A stretch of 64,000 bases of DNA from Symbiodinium natans (lineage: Eukaryota > Sar > Dinophyceae > Suessiales > Symbiodiniaceae), in the NCBI GenBank assembly GCA_905221605.1, contig CAJNDS010002492.1, positions 62,001-126,000 of the forward strand, given 5' to 3'. Shown piece after piece: positions 28,141 to 40,452 of the stretch. The position numbers were made by a program, and so were the translations under genes. Below the pieces are notes generated by a model. The model was not told where the DNA came from and searched no databases. It saw nothing but the letters and a program-made list of their open reading frames with translations. The stretch's first letter is position 1; each line of letters opens with the position of its first letter.

Positions 28141-29717
28141 CCCAAACTCCCGGGCAGGCGGGAGGCTCGGAGCAGCCCCGAAAGCGGCGATCTGCTTGTG
28201 CCAGGGTTGTGGAGGAGGTGGTGCTGCCGCCTCAAAGGTTTACGGTTTAGGGTTTAGGGTCTAGGGTTTAGGGTTTAGGGTTTGAGGGGGGCATCCTCAA
28301 CCCTGACCTGCAACTTCATGCGGAGAACCTAATGCAGCTCCTGGCCCATCCAAGCATGGCCACACCTTGCGACGCCCTAGAAACCACGGCTTTGGGGTAA
28401 GCATGCTTGATCTAAATCTACCCTATTCCAGCCCTATGTGTTTTTGCCACCTGTTTCAGCCCTGTATACATGTTTAGGGTGCGGCGTTCAGGGATGTTAT
28501 CGGAATGCGCAATGCTTTCAAAGGAGCGGTTCTCACACGGAGTGTCGGGCGCAGTGCCATTGAGCTCGTCCTGAAAGGGCGCACTTCCGCGGTTGAATAA
28601 GGGTGGGGTTGCGCGGCCCTGAAAAAATTGAAATGCCGACTGGGGTTGCTTCTAGGGCTTTCTGGGGGTTAGGGCCCAATAGAACACTGAATAAATATCC
28701 CAACGCTAGGTCGAGGGTCGCAATAAACGACCACGGCTGTGCAGAGCGCACGGCGGAGCTCGGGCCAGGCAAGGCCGTCGCAGGTGAGATTGACCAGACC
28801 TGCAGATGACCCGTAAACAGCATTTAGGGGTATATGCCGCATTTGTCGCGCAGCTCCCTCGAATTGACATCTACATCTACATGCAAGACTTGAATCCTTG
28901 GATCCTTTCCCTCAGTTTCTGAAACTATGGGAGATCATGCGACAGTTGCAGTCTGCTGCCTTCCTGCGCGCAGGGCACGGTGCAGATCTCGCCCTCCTCG
29001 AGGCCTGTAGCAGCAGAGCCATGAAACGCAAGACCCTGAACCCAAACGATCGGGGTCTGGGGCTGTTCCGCCTTTGCGCCAGGCCCGCTATAGTCCTTGA
29101 AAGGTCTGAGGTTCTGGTTTGCGTGACAAAGAATTATGGGCTGATGAGAGACCGCGAAGGGTTCGCGAAGGTGCAGCACTTCTGCGAACGCTCTCCACAG
29201 TATCGACTTTCTGCTGAGCCAAGACAGTACTGGCCACATCCGTTTTGCCCTGATTTGTTCAAGCCTGTACTCTTATATATTTACAGGGTATGACCCCCCA
29301 AGTAGTAGGCAAATGGATCCCCAGGTCAAGGCTCTTTAACTGGTTTTGAACTCTGAGCATCAGCTCAAACCCAAACCCCAAACCCCAAAAACCAAAAACC
29401 AAAAAGCCCAAAGCCCAAACCCTAAACCCCAAACCCCAAAAACCCTAAACCCAAAACCCCAAAACCCCAAACCCCAAAACCCCAAACCCTAACCCTAAAC
29501 CCTAAACCCTAACTAGGGCTGGATCCCGTACGCTGAGCGGCGACTTCGGCCGTCGCAGGCGTCGGGGGTGGAGACAATGCAGCCCGTGACCTGATGCGGT
29601 TTGCGGTTTAGGGTTTAGGGTTAGGGTTTAGGGTTTAGGGCTTAGGGCTTAGGGCTTAGGGCTTAGGGCTTAGGGTTTAGGGTTTAGGGTTTAGGGTTTA
29701 GGGTTTAGGGTTTACTA
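28141..29717. other. Intergenic DNA; open frames without recognisable family
   Basis: 28525-28830 and 28898-29293 are open on both strands; the latter plus frame gives 131 aa but includes translated CCCTAAA-like sequence, so I do not call it. 29360-29520 is degenerate CCCAAAC-type repeat and 29606-29716 a TTTAGGG block with five CTTAGGG variants in a row. Confidence 0.35.
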
Positions 29718-29804
29718 CCTGGGATCCTCTTTCCCTACAGTTTTGGCGTTCTACCTACTTATTCAGGGTAGCTACTACTAAACTGTAGGTAAACAGAGTC
29801 CCAA
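29718..29804. mobile_element. Family E introner-like element
   Basis: Starts CCTGGGATCCTCTTTCCCTA, ends GAGTCCCAAG, with inner ACTACTAAACTGTAGG. It abuts a TTTAGGG block. Confidence 0.55.
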
Positions 29805-30967
29805 GTACAGGCCACAAACATCCCAACCCTTCATACAAACATCCCTGCCCTAGACCCTAAACCCTAAACCCTAAACCCTTCATAAAACATCCCTGCCCCT
29901 AGACCCTTTTGCATAAGGATCCAGGGGCTGCCGTGGGTTTAGGGTTTAGGGTTTAGGGTTTAGGGTTTAGGGTTTAGGGTTTAGGGTTTAGGGTATTTGT
30001 TTAACAGTGATAAATGCACCTATAACCCACTTATAAGCCCTTGAGTGCCTTAGTATGGTTATAAGCACAGTTATAAGTACAGTTCTAAGTTCAGCTATAA
30101 TTGGTTCACAAGTAACATGAACCTCCAAGTAGGCGTTTATAAGGGAACCAAAACCCCCTAAAAAAGGGAATAAAGGTCGGGTACTGGGCATTCCAACGCA
30201 ATCCGCACGGAGGATGTGATCACCAGTGAGTGAGTTGGGAGCTTCATAAGCTGCTGGACCTGCATGTTCTAGGCATCCCCACTCTTCTATTCCCGCCCTG
30301 CCTTCCACTGAGACAAGGTTTTAGGGTTTAGGGTTTAGGGTTTCCGGCCATTCGTTGCCGGACATATTTCATATCCCCAGGCATGAGAGCAGCTGACCGG
30401 CCACAGCCACCCCGGCACGGACAAAAGATGGAAGTTACCGAAGGATCCAAGTGCCCACATCGTAGCAAAATGGCTTGAAACCCTCAACCCTCAACCTTAA
30501 ACCCTATAAACCCTAAAACCTAAACTACCCTAAACCCTGAACCCTAAACCCTTAACCCAAAGCCTCAACTCTAAAACCAGACAAGCTGGACAAGCAAATG
30601 CCGCTGCGGCGCGCAGGGATAAGCCTCACAGCTGGGTCGAAACTCGTAGCCGCGCCCGCGGTCGCCGCCTGGCTGCCACTCCTGACGAAGGAGCGCGCAG
30701 GGTCTGCAAAGGCGTGGTTTAGGGTTTTGGGTTTAGGATTATCATGCTTCTACAATAACAAATATTAGCTGCAAGGATGTGGGCCATTGGGATTGAAGAA
30801 GCCTGCTCCTGCTGCACAGCTTGACAGGAGGCATACTGCAAGGCACACGCCACTGGCACGTGCACAAGTCCCCCAGCCCTCTCTCTCTCTTTCTCCCTCT
30901 CTCTCTCTCTCTCTGTCTCTTTCTCTCTCTCTCTCTCTCCCTCTTTCTCTGTCTCTCTGTCTCTCTG

Positions 30968-31010
<43 letters not shown>

Positions 31011-31292
31011 CTATCCCCCTCGTCTTCTTCTGCTTGCGCAACCTCAGAGCGCTGGTCCAGTGGCGTCCTGACTCTCTTGTTCTTCTTCCTGTTCATCTTA
31101 TTTCTCTCTTTTCTTTCTTTCCTGGGGCTTGAGGGCCGACGTTCTCTCTTTGCTCGTATGGCTTTGAAAGTCGCGCGCTCAGGAAAAAAACGGTTACGCA
31201 CGCCACGGCCCGCACAAAAACACGCACAAGGGGTTTTGGCCGTTCAGGCCTGCAATTGGGAGGCGGGTATCTGAGCTTCCTTTTTTTACTAT
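29805..31292. other. Intergenic DNA and a long (CT)n tract
   Basis: TTTAGGG block at 29936-29996. 30878-31012 is a (CT)n tract with CTGT interruptions, giving biased open frames on both strands. No gene supported. Confidence 0.5.
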
Positions 31293-31379
31293 TTGCTTAA
31301 GAACCCCAAAGGAACAACAAAAAACAATCCCTATATTACCCTTAATAAGGAGGAATATTTTTTCGGAGTTCTTAAGCAA
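31293..31379. mobile_element. Family G introner, free copy
   Basis: TTGCTTAAGAACCCC (31293-31307) and GGAGTTCTTAAGCAA (31365-31379) pair at 14 of 15 positions; the centre is CCCTATATTACCCTTAATAA. Confidence 0.65.
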
Positions 31380-33345
31380 CTATGTAGTCTCGCGCTCAAA
31401 AACCAAGTGGACAGTTTGTACACGATGATGAACACGACTTGAATCCCACACCTTTCTGCCGGGATGTGCACCGGTGGGTTTTTTGAATTTCTTGTTCTGT
31501 CGAGGCAGGCGTGGGGGCTTAGATCATCTGATCTCCTACACCCTAAACCCTAAACCCTAGAGCCCTGACCCTCCCTAAACCCTAAACCCTAAACCCTAAA
31601 CCCTAAACCCTAAACCCTAAACCCTAAAGCAATCTGATCTACAGTATAAATGCTACGAACCGGGGGGTGGCCTCCTGCAAGCAATCGTAGGCCGTGGCTC
31701 CAGCCAATGGCACCTGAGAGAACGACGCGTCTCGCCCAAGAAATCGACTTGAAGATGCAAGGCAGCTATACTGAACTGGGGGGTTTAGGGGTTTAGGGGT
31801 TTCGGGGTTTCGGGGTTTAGGGGTTTAGGGGTTTAGGGGTTTAGTACCCTTGCAAACAAATCTACGTTTAGCTGTTCCTTAGGGATTCTCAAGTAGGCAA
31901 CAACTAAGGGTTGTTTCCAAGTTCGCCTAAGGTAGGAGGACAGCCGATGGTGCGTAGCAGATTCCCGATCCCCCTCCCCTAAACCCTGAACCTTAAACAC
32001 TCTAGAGACAGTTGAGCAGCCAAGGTTGCACGCGACCAGGCCTCCTCCACAGGTGCGCGCGGGCTGAGCCCAAACTCTTCGAACAAATTCCCCGAATTAT
32101 ACAATAATAATCTGTTTGGCTTTTCTCTTACGCTATTCTTCTTATTTGGATGCTTATTTTTCAAGGGCGGCAACTGCGGGCAGAGCCTTCCCGAGAAAAC
32201 CCAGAATTGCACAAGCGGCCCCGAGACGATCGAAAGTATGAATGCACAGCCCATGCACTGGAGTCTGTTCTAACAACCTAAGCTCTACCAATGAACTCGC
32301 AGTGTCTCGACCGGAAAGGGCCAAGGAACTCGCCTTCACAAGAAGCGTGGGTTTTCCGGGGGTGTAGTAGATTCTACTTCTCGGCAATTCTAGGGTTTGT
32401 AGAGTTTAGGGGCCACCCGAAACTTTCTGACTTACGGGCCGTGCAAGAGGCCGCCCTGCTACCTCCAACCCTAAACCCTAAACCCTAAACCCTAAACCCT
32501 AAACCCCTAGAAGGCAAAAGAGGATCTGCATCCTGCTGGTCGGAGCTCCAGCCGTAAACCTCGGCTTCGTGGCATGATTTTTTGGGCCACACTCCTTTCC
32601 TTTGGGTTTAGGGTTTAGGGTTTAGGGTTTAGGGTTTAGGGCTTAGGGCTTAGGGCTTAGGGTTTAGGGTTTAGGGCTTAGGGTTTTGAGTTGGCGTTCT
32701 TACATATTGAGTTATTCATACAGGGACTCATGTCTCCCCCTTGCAGGCGCGAAGCAGAAAGCATTTAGTGGCGTTGCGAACGTTTGACCCAACACCCCCA
32801 CAAGCACCTCAACCACTGGCAGCCCTGAGTCCCCAGCTTGTTCCCCCCTCCCGGAAATAGGAACCCTAAACCCTAAACCCCCTAAAACCCTAAACCCCTA
32901 AAACCCGAACCAGCAAAACCCCTCTCAAAACCGAGTGTCCACCGTGGCATTCCCGGACACAGGGTCGCCCTGCAAGACCACGGCCGGGAACCAGGGCGAG
33001 GGCTCGCAGCCAGGGTGCCTGTGTGGGCTTAGGGGCTTTTAGGGTTTAGGGGTTTTTTAGGAATTTAGGGTTTAGGGTTTAGGGTTTCGGGTTTTATTTA
33101 GGGCTTTAGGGTTCTTGTCTCTCTCTCTCTCTCTGATTCTGTGGTGTTTGAGATGGCTTGATGGCTGAGGGCTGCTTTTCGTGCTCTTCCGGCGATAAGG
33201 CTTCGAGGCTTTAGGGGGTGAGATTCAGGATCTCTAAGGGCAAGCCTTTTGCGGGACCTTGTGCCACCCACCAAGCGCCATGCTTGCCTTGGTAGAGACT
33301 CCGTGTAGGTCTTTTTTTGCTACGTTTTGGATTGTCAGATCTACA
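31380..33345. other. Intergenic DNA with telomere-like blocks and a family F copy
   Basis: CCCTAAA block at 31574-31628. A family F-like element (TAGCTGTTCCTTAGGGATTC, ends CCAAGTTCGCCTAAGG) lies at 31848-31933. TTTAGGG/CTTAGGG block at 32605-32695. No confident gene. Confidence 0.4.
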
Positions 33346-33447
33346 TTGGGATGCTGCGCCTTATCCATAACAGTCCTTAGTAGGGATGATCGCACCCCCT
33401 TTTATAATCCCAATTAAGAACTGATAGCATCAGGGGTAACATCCCAA
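33346..33447. mobile_element. Family D palindromic introner-like element
   Basis: TTGGGATGCTGCGCC start, GTAACATCCCAA end; the arms continue inward (AACAGTCCTTAGTAGGGAT against ATCCCAATTAAGAACTGAT), so most of the 102 bp is palindromic. Confidence 0.65.
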
Positions 33448-34171
33448 GAACTCCATTTAACCTAAGCACTGACACCGATGCCCGAACCGGGCTCAACAAA
33501 TGGGTGGAGCCGATGGAGGGCGCTCGAATACCGCACTTTCTGGGCCGGGTGGGGCAAGGGACCATGGAAACGAAGGTTACAGGTGGGAAATTCAAGAGCG
33601 CGGCCCTAAACATAATGCTAAACCCTAAACCCTAAACCCTAAACCCTAAACCCTAAACCCTAAACCCTAAACCCTAAACCCTAAACCCTAAACCCTAAAC
33701 CCTTCACAGTGGGTGGGTCATGCAACACTCCCCACTTCGATGGGCTCTTGCACAAGGTGGAAGATCAGCGCGCGGCGCGGGATGCGCCACCGATGCTACC
33801 ACTTGGAGTGAGGTGGCTTGCAAGGATTCTCGGCCGCTGCGCCCGCAAGACGGCGACGGCAAAACCCTTTTGCCTAAAACACCCTTTAAGCCCAACAAGC
33901 CCTTTTTTGAACCCAGCCCCTAACCCTAAACCCTAACCCCTCAACCCTACAAACCCTAAACCCTAAACCCTAAAACAAACGCTACAAACCCTACAAACCC
34001 GAAACCCGAAACCCGAAACCCTAAACCCTAGAAACCCTAAACCCTAAACCCTGAACCTTAAGGCCAAGCTGCTGTATGGCCACGACGGGGGAGCCCGTGC
34101 AGCGGCTGTTCACTTCCAGGTCGAGGCGAACTTCACCGACAAACTCCTGTGCTGGCTCTTGGGGGTGAGAT
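33448..34171. other. Intergenic DNA with a CCCTAAA block
   Basis: CCCTAAA block at 33616-33703 (about 12 perfect units). Degenerate units at 33918-34060. No gene supported. Confidence 0.5.
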
Positions 34172-34345
34172 TTTAGGGTTTAGGGTTTAGGGTTTAGGGT
34201 TTAGGGTTTAGGGTTTAGGGTGTAGGGTGTAGGGTGTAGGGTGTAGGGTGTAGGGTGTAGGGTGTAGGGTTTAGGGTTTAGGGTTTAGGGTTTAGGGTTT
34301 AGGGTTTAGGGTTTAGGGTTTAGGGTTTAGGGTTTAGGGTCTCGG
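34172..34345 (+). repeat. Telomere-like block with TGTAGGG variant run
   Basis: About 24 units; seven consecutive TGTAGGG variants at 34220-34268 match the variant run in the 27917-28140 block. Confidence 0.95.
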
Positions 34346-37300
34346 GTTTAGGGCTTAGGGTTTGAGATTTAGGGGGTTTAGGGTTTGGGGGGCTTAGGGC
34401 TTAGGGGGTGTAGGGTTTAGGGGTTGAGGGTTTAGGGTCTATAGGGCTTGGGGCGTTTAGGCTTTTGGGGGGTTTTGGGTTTCGGCTTTGGGGTGTTGGT
34501 TTTGTTCTCTTAGGGTTAGGGTTTGATTGCGACCTGCCTAGCACCCGGGATTTAGGGTTTCGGGGGTTTAGGTTTTCGGCTTTAGCACGCGGCTTGGCGT
34601 TTCGACTTTGTGGGCTTTACTCTAGGATTTCGGAAATTCGTTTGCCACTTGACTTAAAGGCACCGACGGTTATATAGGGGGACGCAAGGTACCTGAATGG
34701 TTCCTAATCCTGTAGTTCTCTATTTCCCAACTCAGAACTAGTACAACAGGCCCAGTTTCTAGGATTTGCCGGACAGCACATGCCCTTGGAATCGTACATA
34801 TGGTTTATCAAGAGCAATACAAATACGGATGCAACATAACATGTACATGCGCACATAAAAGTACATATATACATAAACATCCGATTGAAGTTTTTCATCA
34901 TGCTAATACATGATAGCGTCGATGTAATACACAGTTCTTCTAGACATACATACGTGCATACATACAACGATACTTCTCAACAGAACTCGCATAGAGTCAT
35001 AGAGGTCTTTTGGATCCTTCCTGCAATCTGCCAAGCCTTTGAACCCTGTAAACTCTAAACCCTTTTGCCTCTGGTCTGCAGCGACTCAACCAGGAAAGAG
35101 GTACCAAAGGCCGACTCTAAGCCCGAAACCCTGAATCTAAACCCTGTAAACCCTACAGCCGGAAGCCTTGCGCCCCAAGAGGCACTGCAAGCAGTCACCC
35201 AAAGCAGAAGCAGGGCTGCACAGCGCAGCAGTGGGAACATCCATACCTGGCATGTCGCCAGGAATGACCAAGATCTTCGAGCCACCAAACCCTGTAACCC
35301 CTAAGTGTTGTTGCTGTGAATCGCACTTCTTCCGTATGATCTTTGTGATTCTCAGATCCAAAAATATCTGAACGATCAGGATGATCATTCCTGTGCCTGT
35401 ATAAGCCCCTTAAGCATGCAACTGGGGGCTTTCAGAGTTTTGTCCCCCCCCCCCCCCCCCCCCCCCCCGGCAAGCACTTGCATACACTAGTTTTTAAGGT
35501 GCAGGGCTTTAGGTGTTGAAGGGTTCATAGTACCCCCAAGCAGGAAACAGGAAAAGCCTTGAACCCCAAACCATGCCTCTTGAAAATGCTGGGCTGGCTC
35601 AGATCTTTAATTATGTTTTTGTATATGTATACATATGAGATATATATATATATGTATAGTTTAGCTATATCTAGTTTTCTAGTCTTCGTATGAGTTCTAG
35701 AGCGCTTGAAGCTGCCTTATTCTCGTGCAGCGTCGACCAGTGCTGAGAGGGTTCTAAGTTTCAAACTCTTCGGGGAGCCGAACGCAAGAATGTAGAAATG
35801 CAGAATTTCCCTGTCGCAGGTGCGCAACTGTTTGCTCAGCGGGCGTCCAGGGTGCAAGAGCAAGGCTGTAGGGTTTAGCGGAGCAGAGCCCGAAAAGTTG
35901 GGACTGGTTTGCATTCTAGGGACTCAAGTCTTGCAGGCCTTTTTTTATGCTGCAAGCAATGCCAGAAGGGCGACGAGCTTCCAGCCACTACAAACTGTAA
36001 GAAGCTCGCAAGATGGCTCGCGATTCATCTCATGCGGCTCATTCGTCTGGACTGGAACAAGTGCTGGGACCCTGCCAGGCCCTGAGTGGCATTGCGCAGC
36101 GAGTCCCCAGCCGGATCTCCTTGTAACCAAACCTCTGCTGACGTCGTCCAGCTTGTGGCTGGCGCCTTGACCTCCCCCATGATCTGCTGCTTGCGCGGGT
36201 GTCTGTCTTACGACACGCTCTCCGTGGGGCGGCAGACGCACTTTCTGTCGAGGACGCGCACGCCAGCGCAATCCGAGCCTTGGATTTTCAAGCATCTTGC
36301 AACAATTGGCAAATCCAGTGAACCCAGTGATTTAGTCGACATGCTGACACGGCTTCAGGCATGGCCCTTTTCAGAATCTTTCAGACAGATTGATCGCAAG
36401 CATTCCACCCTAAACCCTAAACGCTATAAACCCTAAACCCTAAACCCTAAACCCTAAACGCTATAAACCCTGAACCCTAAACCCGCAAAAAATGCGCACA
36501 CACGAAAAGCCTTTCCAAAGAGTTGAGCTCGTGCTTGGCCAGGTGACTGGAGCAGGCCTTCCGCGGGCAAGATGCTCATCATGCGTAATTACGCGGTTTA
36601 GGGTTTAGGGTTCGGGTTTAGGGTTTAGGGTTTAGATGGGTTTAGGGTTTAGGGTTTACTGGCACATCCCTGGCTCGCGCGCAGAGACTGCATGCAAGCA
36701 TCAACAACCCTCGTGCTGAGTATGCAGCTTTGTGATTGCTGGCCCTGAAACTGCCTCACGTCACCTTCGGACGCACATGCATCCCTCCTCCAGCCTTCGG
36801 CCGCCCAAACCAAACAGGAGCTGAATACCCTAGCCCAAAAAAGGTTGACCTTCAATTTATATAGTAGGATTCTATATCACCAAAAGGGTTCAAGGTAACC
36901 TACCCAGTCCCCTAAGTAAACTGCAAAAGGGGACTCTCTCACGGTGCCTGGAAGTACACGGGTTCCACAGCTAGCTGCTGCACGGCAGGCTCTTCCGAAA
37001 GCCTCGGTGCATTGAATCCCCGTGAATTTCAGGAGTCCCTGTGTACCCTGAAAGAGAGGTTCTGATCATACTGCCCACATGCGCACGATACCTCATCAGC
37101 CTGATGCGCTATAGTCTGCTCCGCCACAGCCACATTACCCTTGACGGCAGGCTTCACCAAAGATTTCTCGCCCGGTTTGCAGTGCTCAGCTCGTGCGACA
37201 TTGAAATCTGCAGCCCGCTAGCCCTAAACCCTAAACCCTAAATCCTAATGTTCCACTGTCAGCGCGGCTCCCGGGCCACTTCTCAACCCCCCCACACCTG

Positions 37301-38339
37301 CAAGCCCATATGCACGAAACGCCCAGTCCCCCGAAATCACCTATGATCAGTTGGATCACGGAAGCAGAAAGCTCTGTGGGCCCGAGAAGCGGCCCTTTTG
37401 GCGGAAACAACACGCTGGAGAGAAACTCTTCAGAACGCTTGTTTGGGGGGTACAGAATATAATTAGGGGTATATACCCTTTTAGGGTTCCTATAATGGGG
37501 AGTATACCCTTTTGGGTGATATTCAACCCTAAACCCTAAACCCTAATCCTAAACCCTAAACGCTAAACCCTAAACCCCTAAACCCCTAAACTGCGTCCCA
37601 AGGGTCACTGACCAAAGGCGGCTCATCTGAGCCAGGCGCGCCACCGGGGGCCAGGGCCGAGGCGGAGAAGGCTTGCCGGAAGGAACCTATTATAGGGTTT
37701 AGGGTTTAGGGTTCAGGGTTTAGGGTTTAGGGCGCTTTGGGGTGGAGTGAGGGGATCAGGGTTGGAGGGCTGTCCTCAGCCGCATTGCATGATGTGATCT
37801 GTGAATACACTTATTTTATATATAAATATAAAAAGACATGTAATATACATGAACAAAATAATTAAACAAATCTGTATTTTTACATGTTCATTTGCAGGGC
37901 TCTCGTTCTGAGGGGCGCAACACTTTCTGAGAGCTGTGCTCCTTTCATCGCCAGTGCCCAGGTCGAGGCAAATGCTCTTTCGGACCTCATCCGCAAAGGC
38001 TCCAAGCTCACGGGACTACAGGTTACGGGGGGGTTTCCGGCTTAGGGCCTAGGAAAAACTCACTCCCTACTAGAGCTCAAACTTGCTGCAAAAAGGAGTC
38101 GGGGCTCGCATGTTCATTAGCACAACGCCAGGCCATTCTCAACGCGCCATCCCAGAACCCAGAACGCTCTGCTTTAATTGCCCACCCAAGCCTTCGCCAA
38201 CAACTGGGAATTATCGAGCCCATTTGGTGTTCTGGCCAAATGGTTGGAGGGGGGGGGGGGGGCTGATGATTGTCCCTTGGGCTCTTGCAGGTCAAACATG
38301 CCTGTGCCACTTGACAGCACGCCACACACGTAGCGATTT
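34346..38339. other. Intergenic DNA, two AT-rich patches, no confident gene
   Basis: 34350-34630 is degenerate TTTAGGG-like. 34740-34975 and 37795-37890 are AT-rich patches with ATACAT words. A C26 run lies at 35443-35468. Short telomere-like stretches at 36410-36485, 36596-36655, 37520-37590 and 37695-37730. The open stretch 35820-36400 has frames on both strands but no motif I recognise. Confidence 0.35.
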
Positions 38340-38727
38340 CATTCGTCAATTCTCAAGTGGGGCTGGTGGTGCAGACAGAGTCCGTGGGGGCAGCAAGCCG
38401 CTCGCTTCCGCCCTTGCCCCCCCGCCACAACGTAGCAACATGTAGCAGCAATTGGTGGCCATCGACACAGAATCTGACCATTGCAACGACCTTTGGGCAT
38501 CAGCAGTCCCTGACGTTTCAATTCTTTTTCTGAGGGCGTGATGGTCACCTGGCAAACGCGACTTTGTCCGGCGCAGGTGGCCTTAGAGCCACGGAAACTT
38601 GAATTTGTCGTGATTCCATGGCTACATTAAAGAGCTCGCAACGACTGGGTCACCACGACTTGGAGACTAAAACCTGTACATAAAGTAGAAACGATGCACG
38701 ACATGGAGTCTTTACACCGTCCACTCT
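38340..38727 (-). other. Flank of the first array unit (3' side)
   Basis: This stretch is repeated, diverged, at about 40630-41061 and (its inner part) at 43930-44118: TCAATTCTCAAGTGG, CAGCAAGCCGC, GCGACTTTGTCCGGCGCAGG, ATTCCATGGCTACATTAAAG, GTCACCACGACTTGGAG. It shows that the duplicated unit is larger than the coding region. Confidence 0.6.
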
Positions 38728-40452
38728 TCAAACGCTCAAGAGCTCGGCAGCCACTGCTTCGTGCCCTAGGGCCATCGCAATGTTGATTGGAAGGTCCCCT
38801 CGGTCATTGGACATGGATGGGTCAGCGTCTGCGTCCAGCAAACAACGTGTCAACGCGTGATCACCAAAGAACGCAGCCATGCCAAGTGGAGTAATACCTT
38901 CTAGGCTTCCGAATAGTTTGGTTGCCGCAGAGAGTGAAGCAAAATCTGACATGTAGGAGGCCATCTGAGAACAGTAACATACGCACGCAAAAATGCCCGT
39001 CCCTGCTGCAGAGGCCCGAACGTTAACATCAGCTCTGTGGGCAATAAGCATCTTGGCTTTCTCGACTGACTGGTAGCGCGAGGCACATAGCAGGCAGTGC
39101 AAAGGGTAGAAAGACTGGACAGACGGATGTACCTGGCAACCGCAAGCTATCATTTCGGCCACCGTTTTGGCATCGGCATAGCAACTCACGTTCGCTAGTG
39201 GACCATTCCCGACTCGGTTCAGGCTTTCCAAGTCTGCTTTCGCAGAGACCAGCACCTTCACTTGCCCTGGTGTTTGTACCCAGTTCAGCACAGTCACGCC
39301 AAAGGGGCAACATGCGTTCACATCCGCCTGGAGCTGGATGAGTGTGGACAGCACCTCTGGCGCTTGCTTGGACCTGCACGCCACCATCAAAGGTGTGTGG
39401 TTGTCGGGCTGGCGAAACATCTCCTCAAGCCCGTGGCACCGGAGGTTAACGTCTGCCATGCTTTTCACCAAGCTTCGAATCATGCTGACATCACCGGATA
39501 GAACTGCGCACAGCAAGCCTGGCATTGAGCTTCTGTCATGGGCAGACTCTTGGATGCTACAAAAATGAAACTGTGTGAGGAACTCATCCGCATCCTCTGC
39601 CTTGGCTTTGCTTCCGCCCAGTTTGAACTGCCCGGCCGTCAGATAGCGAGATAGTGATAATAAACCGCGCTCCCTCGCGTGACGAATCTTGCTTTCAACC
39701 ATTTTTCTGACGAAGTCCAACACCACGAGCCTGTCCTCCTCAACGGTGAATTGGCTTTGCCACAATGCATCCCAATCAATCTGCCAAACGTTAAGTTCTG
39801 CGTGCCTTGCGGAACGAAGGGTAATGATTGTGGCGTCCTTTTTCTTGGACAATTGGTGACATAGCAATTCAGCCATGCACCATCCGCGCGACTGCCAAGA
39901 CCTAGTATTGCAAAGCATCCCAGTGTCCTCATGAAAAAGTTCTGGAGTAAGGACCATCAAGAGATTGCACCTCTCGACGTATCCAGGAATACTCTGAATA
40001 GCCTTTGCAGCCTTCGACTTCGTCAAGTCTTCATCGACGCCAGACATGCCGTGGGTAATCTGTGGGATAGCAAACCAATCCAACCAAATGTAAGCCTCCG
40101 GAATTCTCGATTGAAGTTCGCTTGAGGTCTTACTTTCATCCACGAAGAAGACCCACTGACCATCCAGAGCCAATCGCAGAGATCCGTCCATGAGCCCCTG
40201 TAGCGCGGCTCTCAAGACATCCAACTGGTAGCCGTTGGGGTCTGGATGCTTGTTGGAGAGCCACTGGTGCGAGACAAAGATGACAAACATTCCTGGCTTC
40301 CACTCGTGCAACATGTCCTTCAGAAAAGAATGTGATTTCGGACGGCCACTCATCTGCAAGAAATCCGAAACCTTCAGCACGTACATCGGGAAGAGCATCT
40401 CGTGTACCCATTCCTCCGGAGCGAGAACTCCGCCACATATCTGATTTCCCAT
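38728..40452 (-). CDS. TIR-like/ankyrin repeat protein, copy 1
   Basis: 574 aa from the ATG at 40452; an upstream in-frame ATG would add MKPA, but the other two copies start at MGNQ. MGNQICGG fits N-myristoylation at Gly2 with palmitoylation at Cys6, so membrane anchoring is likely. Residues about 55-200 look TIR-like: FVIFVSHQWLS (56-66), YIWLDWFAIPQ (121-131), LLMVLTPELF (164-173) and SRGWCMAELL (188-197), where Glu195 sits where TIR NADases have their catalytic Glu. From about 320 to the end are ankyrin repeats (DNHTPLMVACRS, GITPLGMAAFFGDHALTRCLL, GDLPINIAMALGHEAVAAELL). The gene is intronless, unlike the introner-filled genes nearby. It is one of three tandem copies. Function is unknown; signalling or defence is a family-based guess. 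Confidence 0.8.
   Translation of the reverse strand: MGNQICGGVLAPEEWVHEMLFPMYVLKVSDFLQMSGRPKSHSFLKDMLHEWKPGMFVIFVSHQWLSNKHPDPNGYQLDVLRAALQGLMDGSLRLALDGQWVFFVDESKTSSELQSRIPEAYIWLDWFAIPQITHGMSGVDEDLTKSKAAKAIQSIPGYVERCNLLMVLTPELFHEDTGMLCNTRSWQSRGWCMAELLCHQLSKKKDATIITLRSARHAELNVWQIDWDALWQSQFTVEEDRLVVLDFVRKMVESKIRHARERGLLSLSRYLTAGQFKLGGSKAKAEDADEFLTQFHFCSIQESAHDRSSMPGLLCAVLSGDVSMIRSLVKSMADVNLRCHGLEEMFRQPDNHTPLMVACRSKQAPEVLSTLIQLQADVNACCPFGVTVLNWVQTPGQVKVLVSAKADLESLNRVGNGPLANVSCYADAKTVAEMIACGCQVHPSVQSFYPLHCLLCASRYQSVEKAKMLIAHRADVNVRASAAGTGIFACVCYCSQMASYMSDFASLSAATKLFGSLEGITPLGMAAFFGDHALTRCLLDADADPSMSNDRGDLPINIAMALGHEAVAAELLSV

Noticed and set aside
30719-31201. Arg/Glu-rich 160-codon ORF
   Set aside because: It is a translation of a (CT)n microsatellite.
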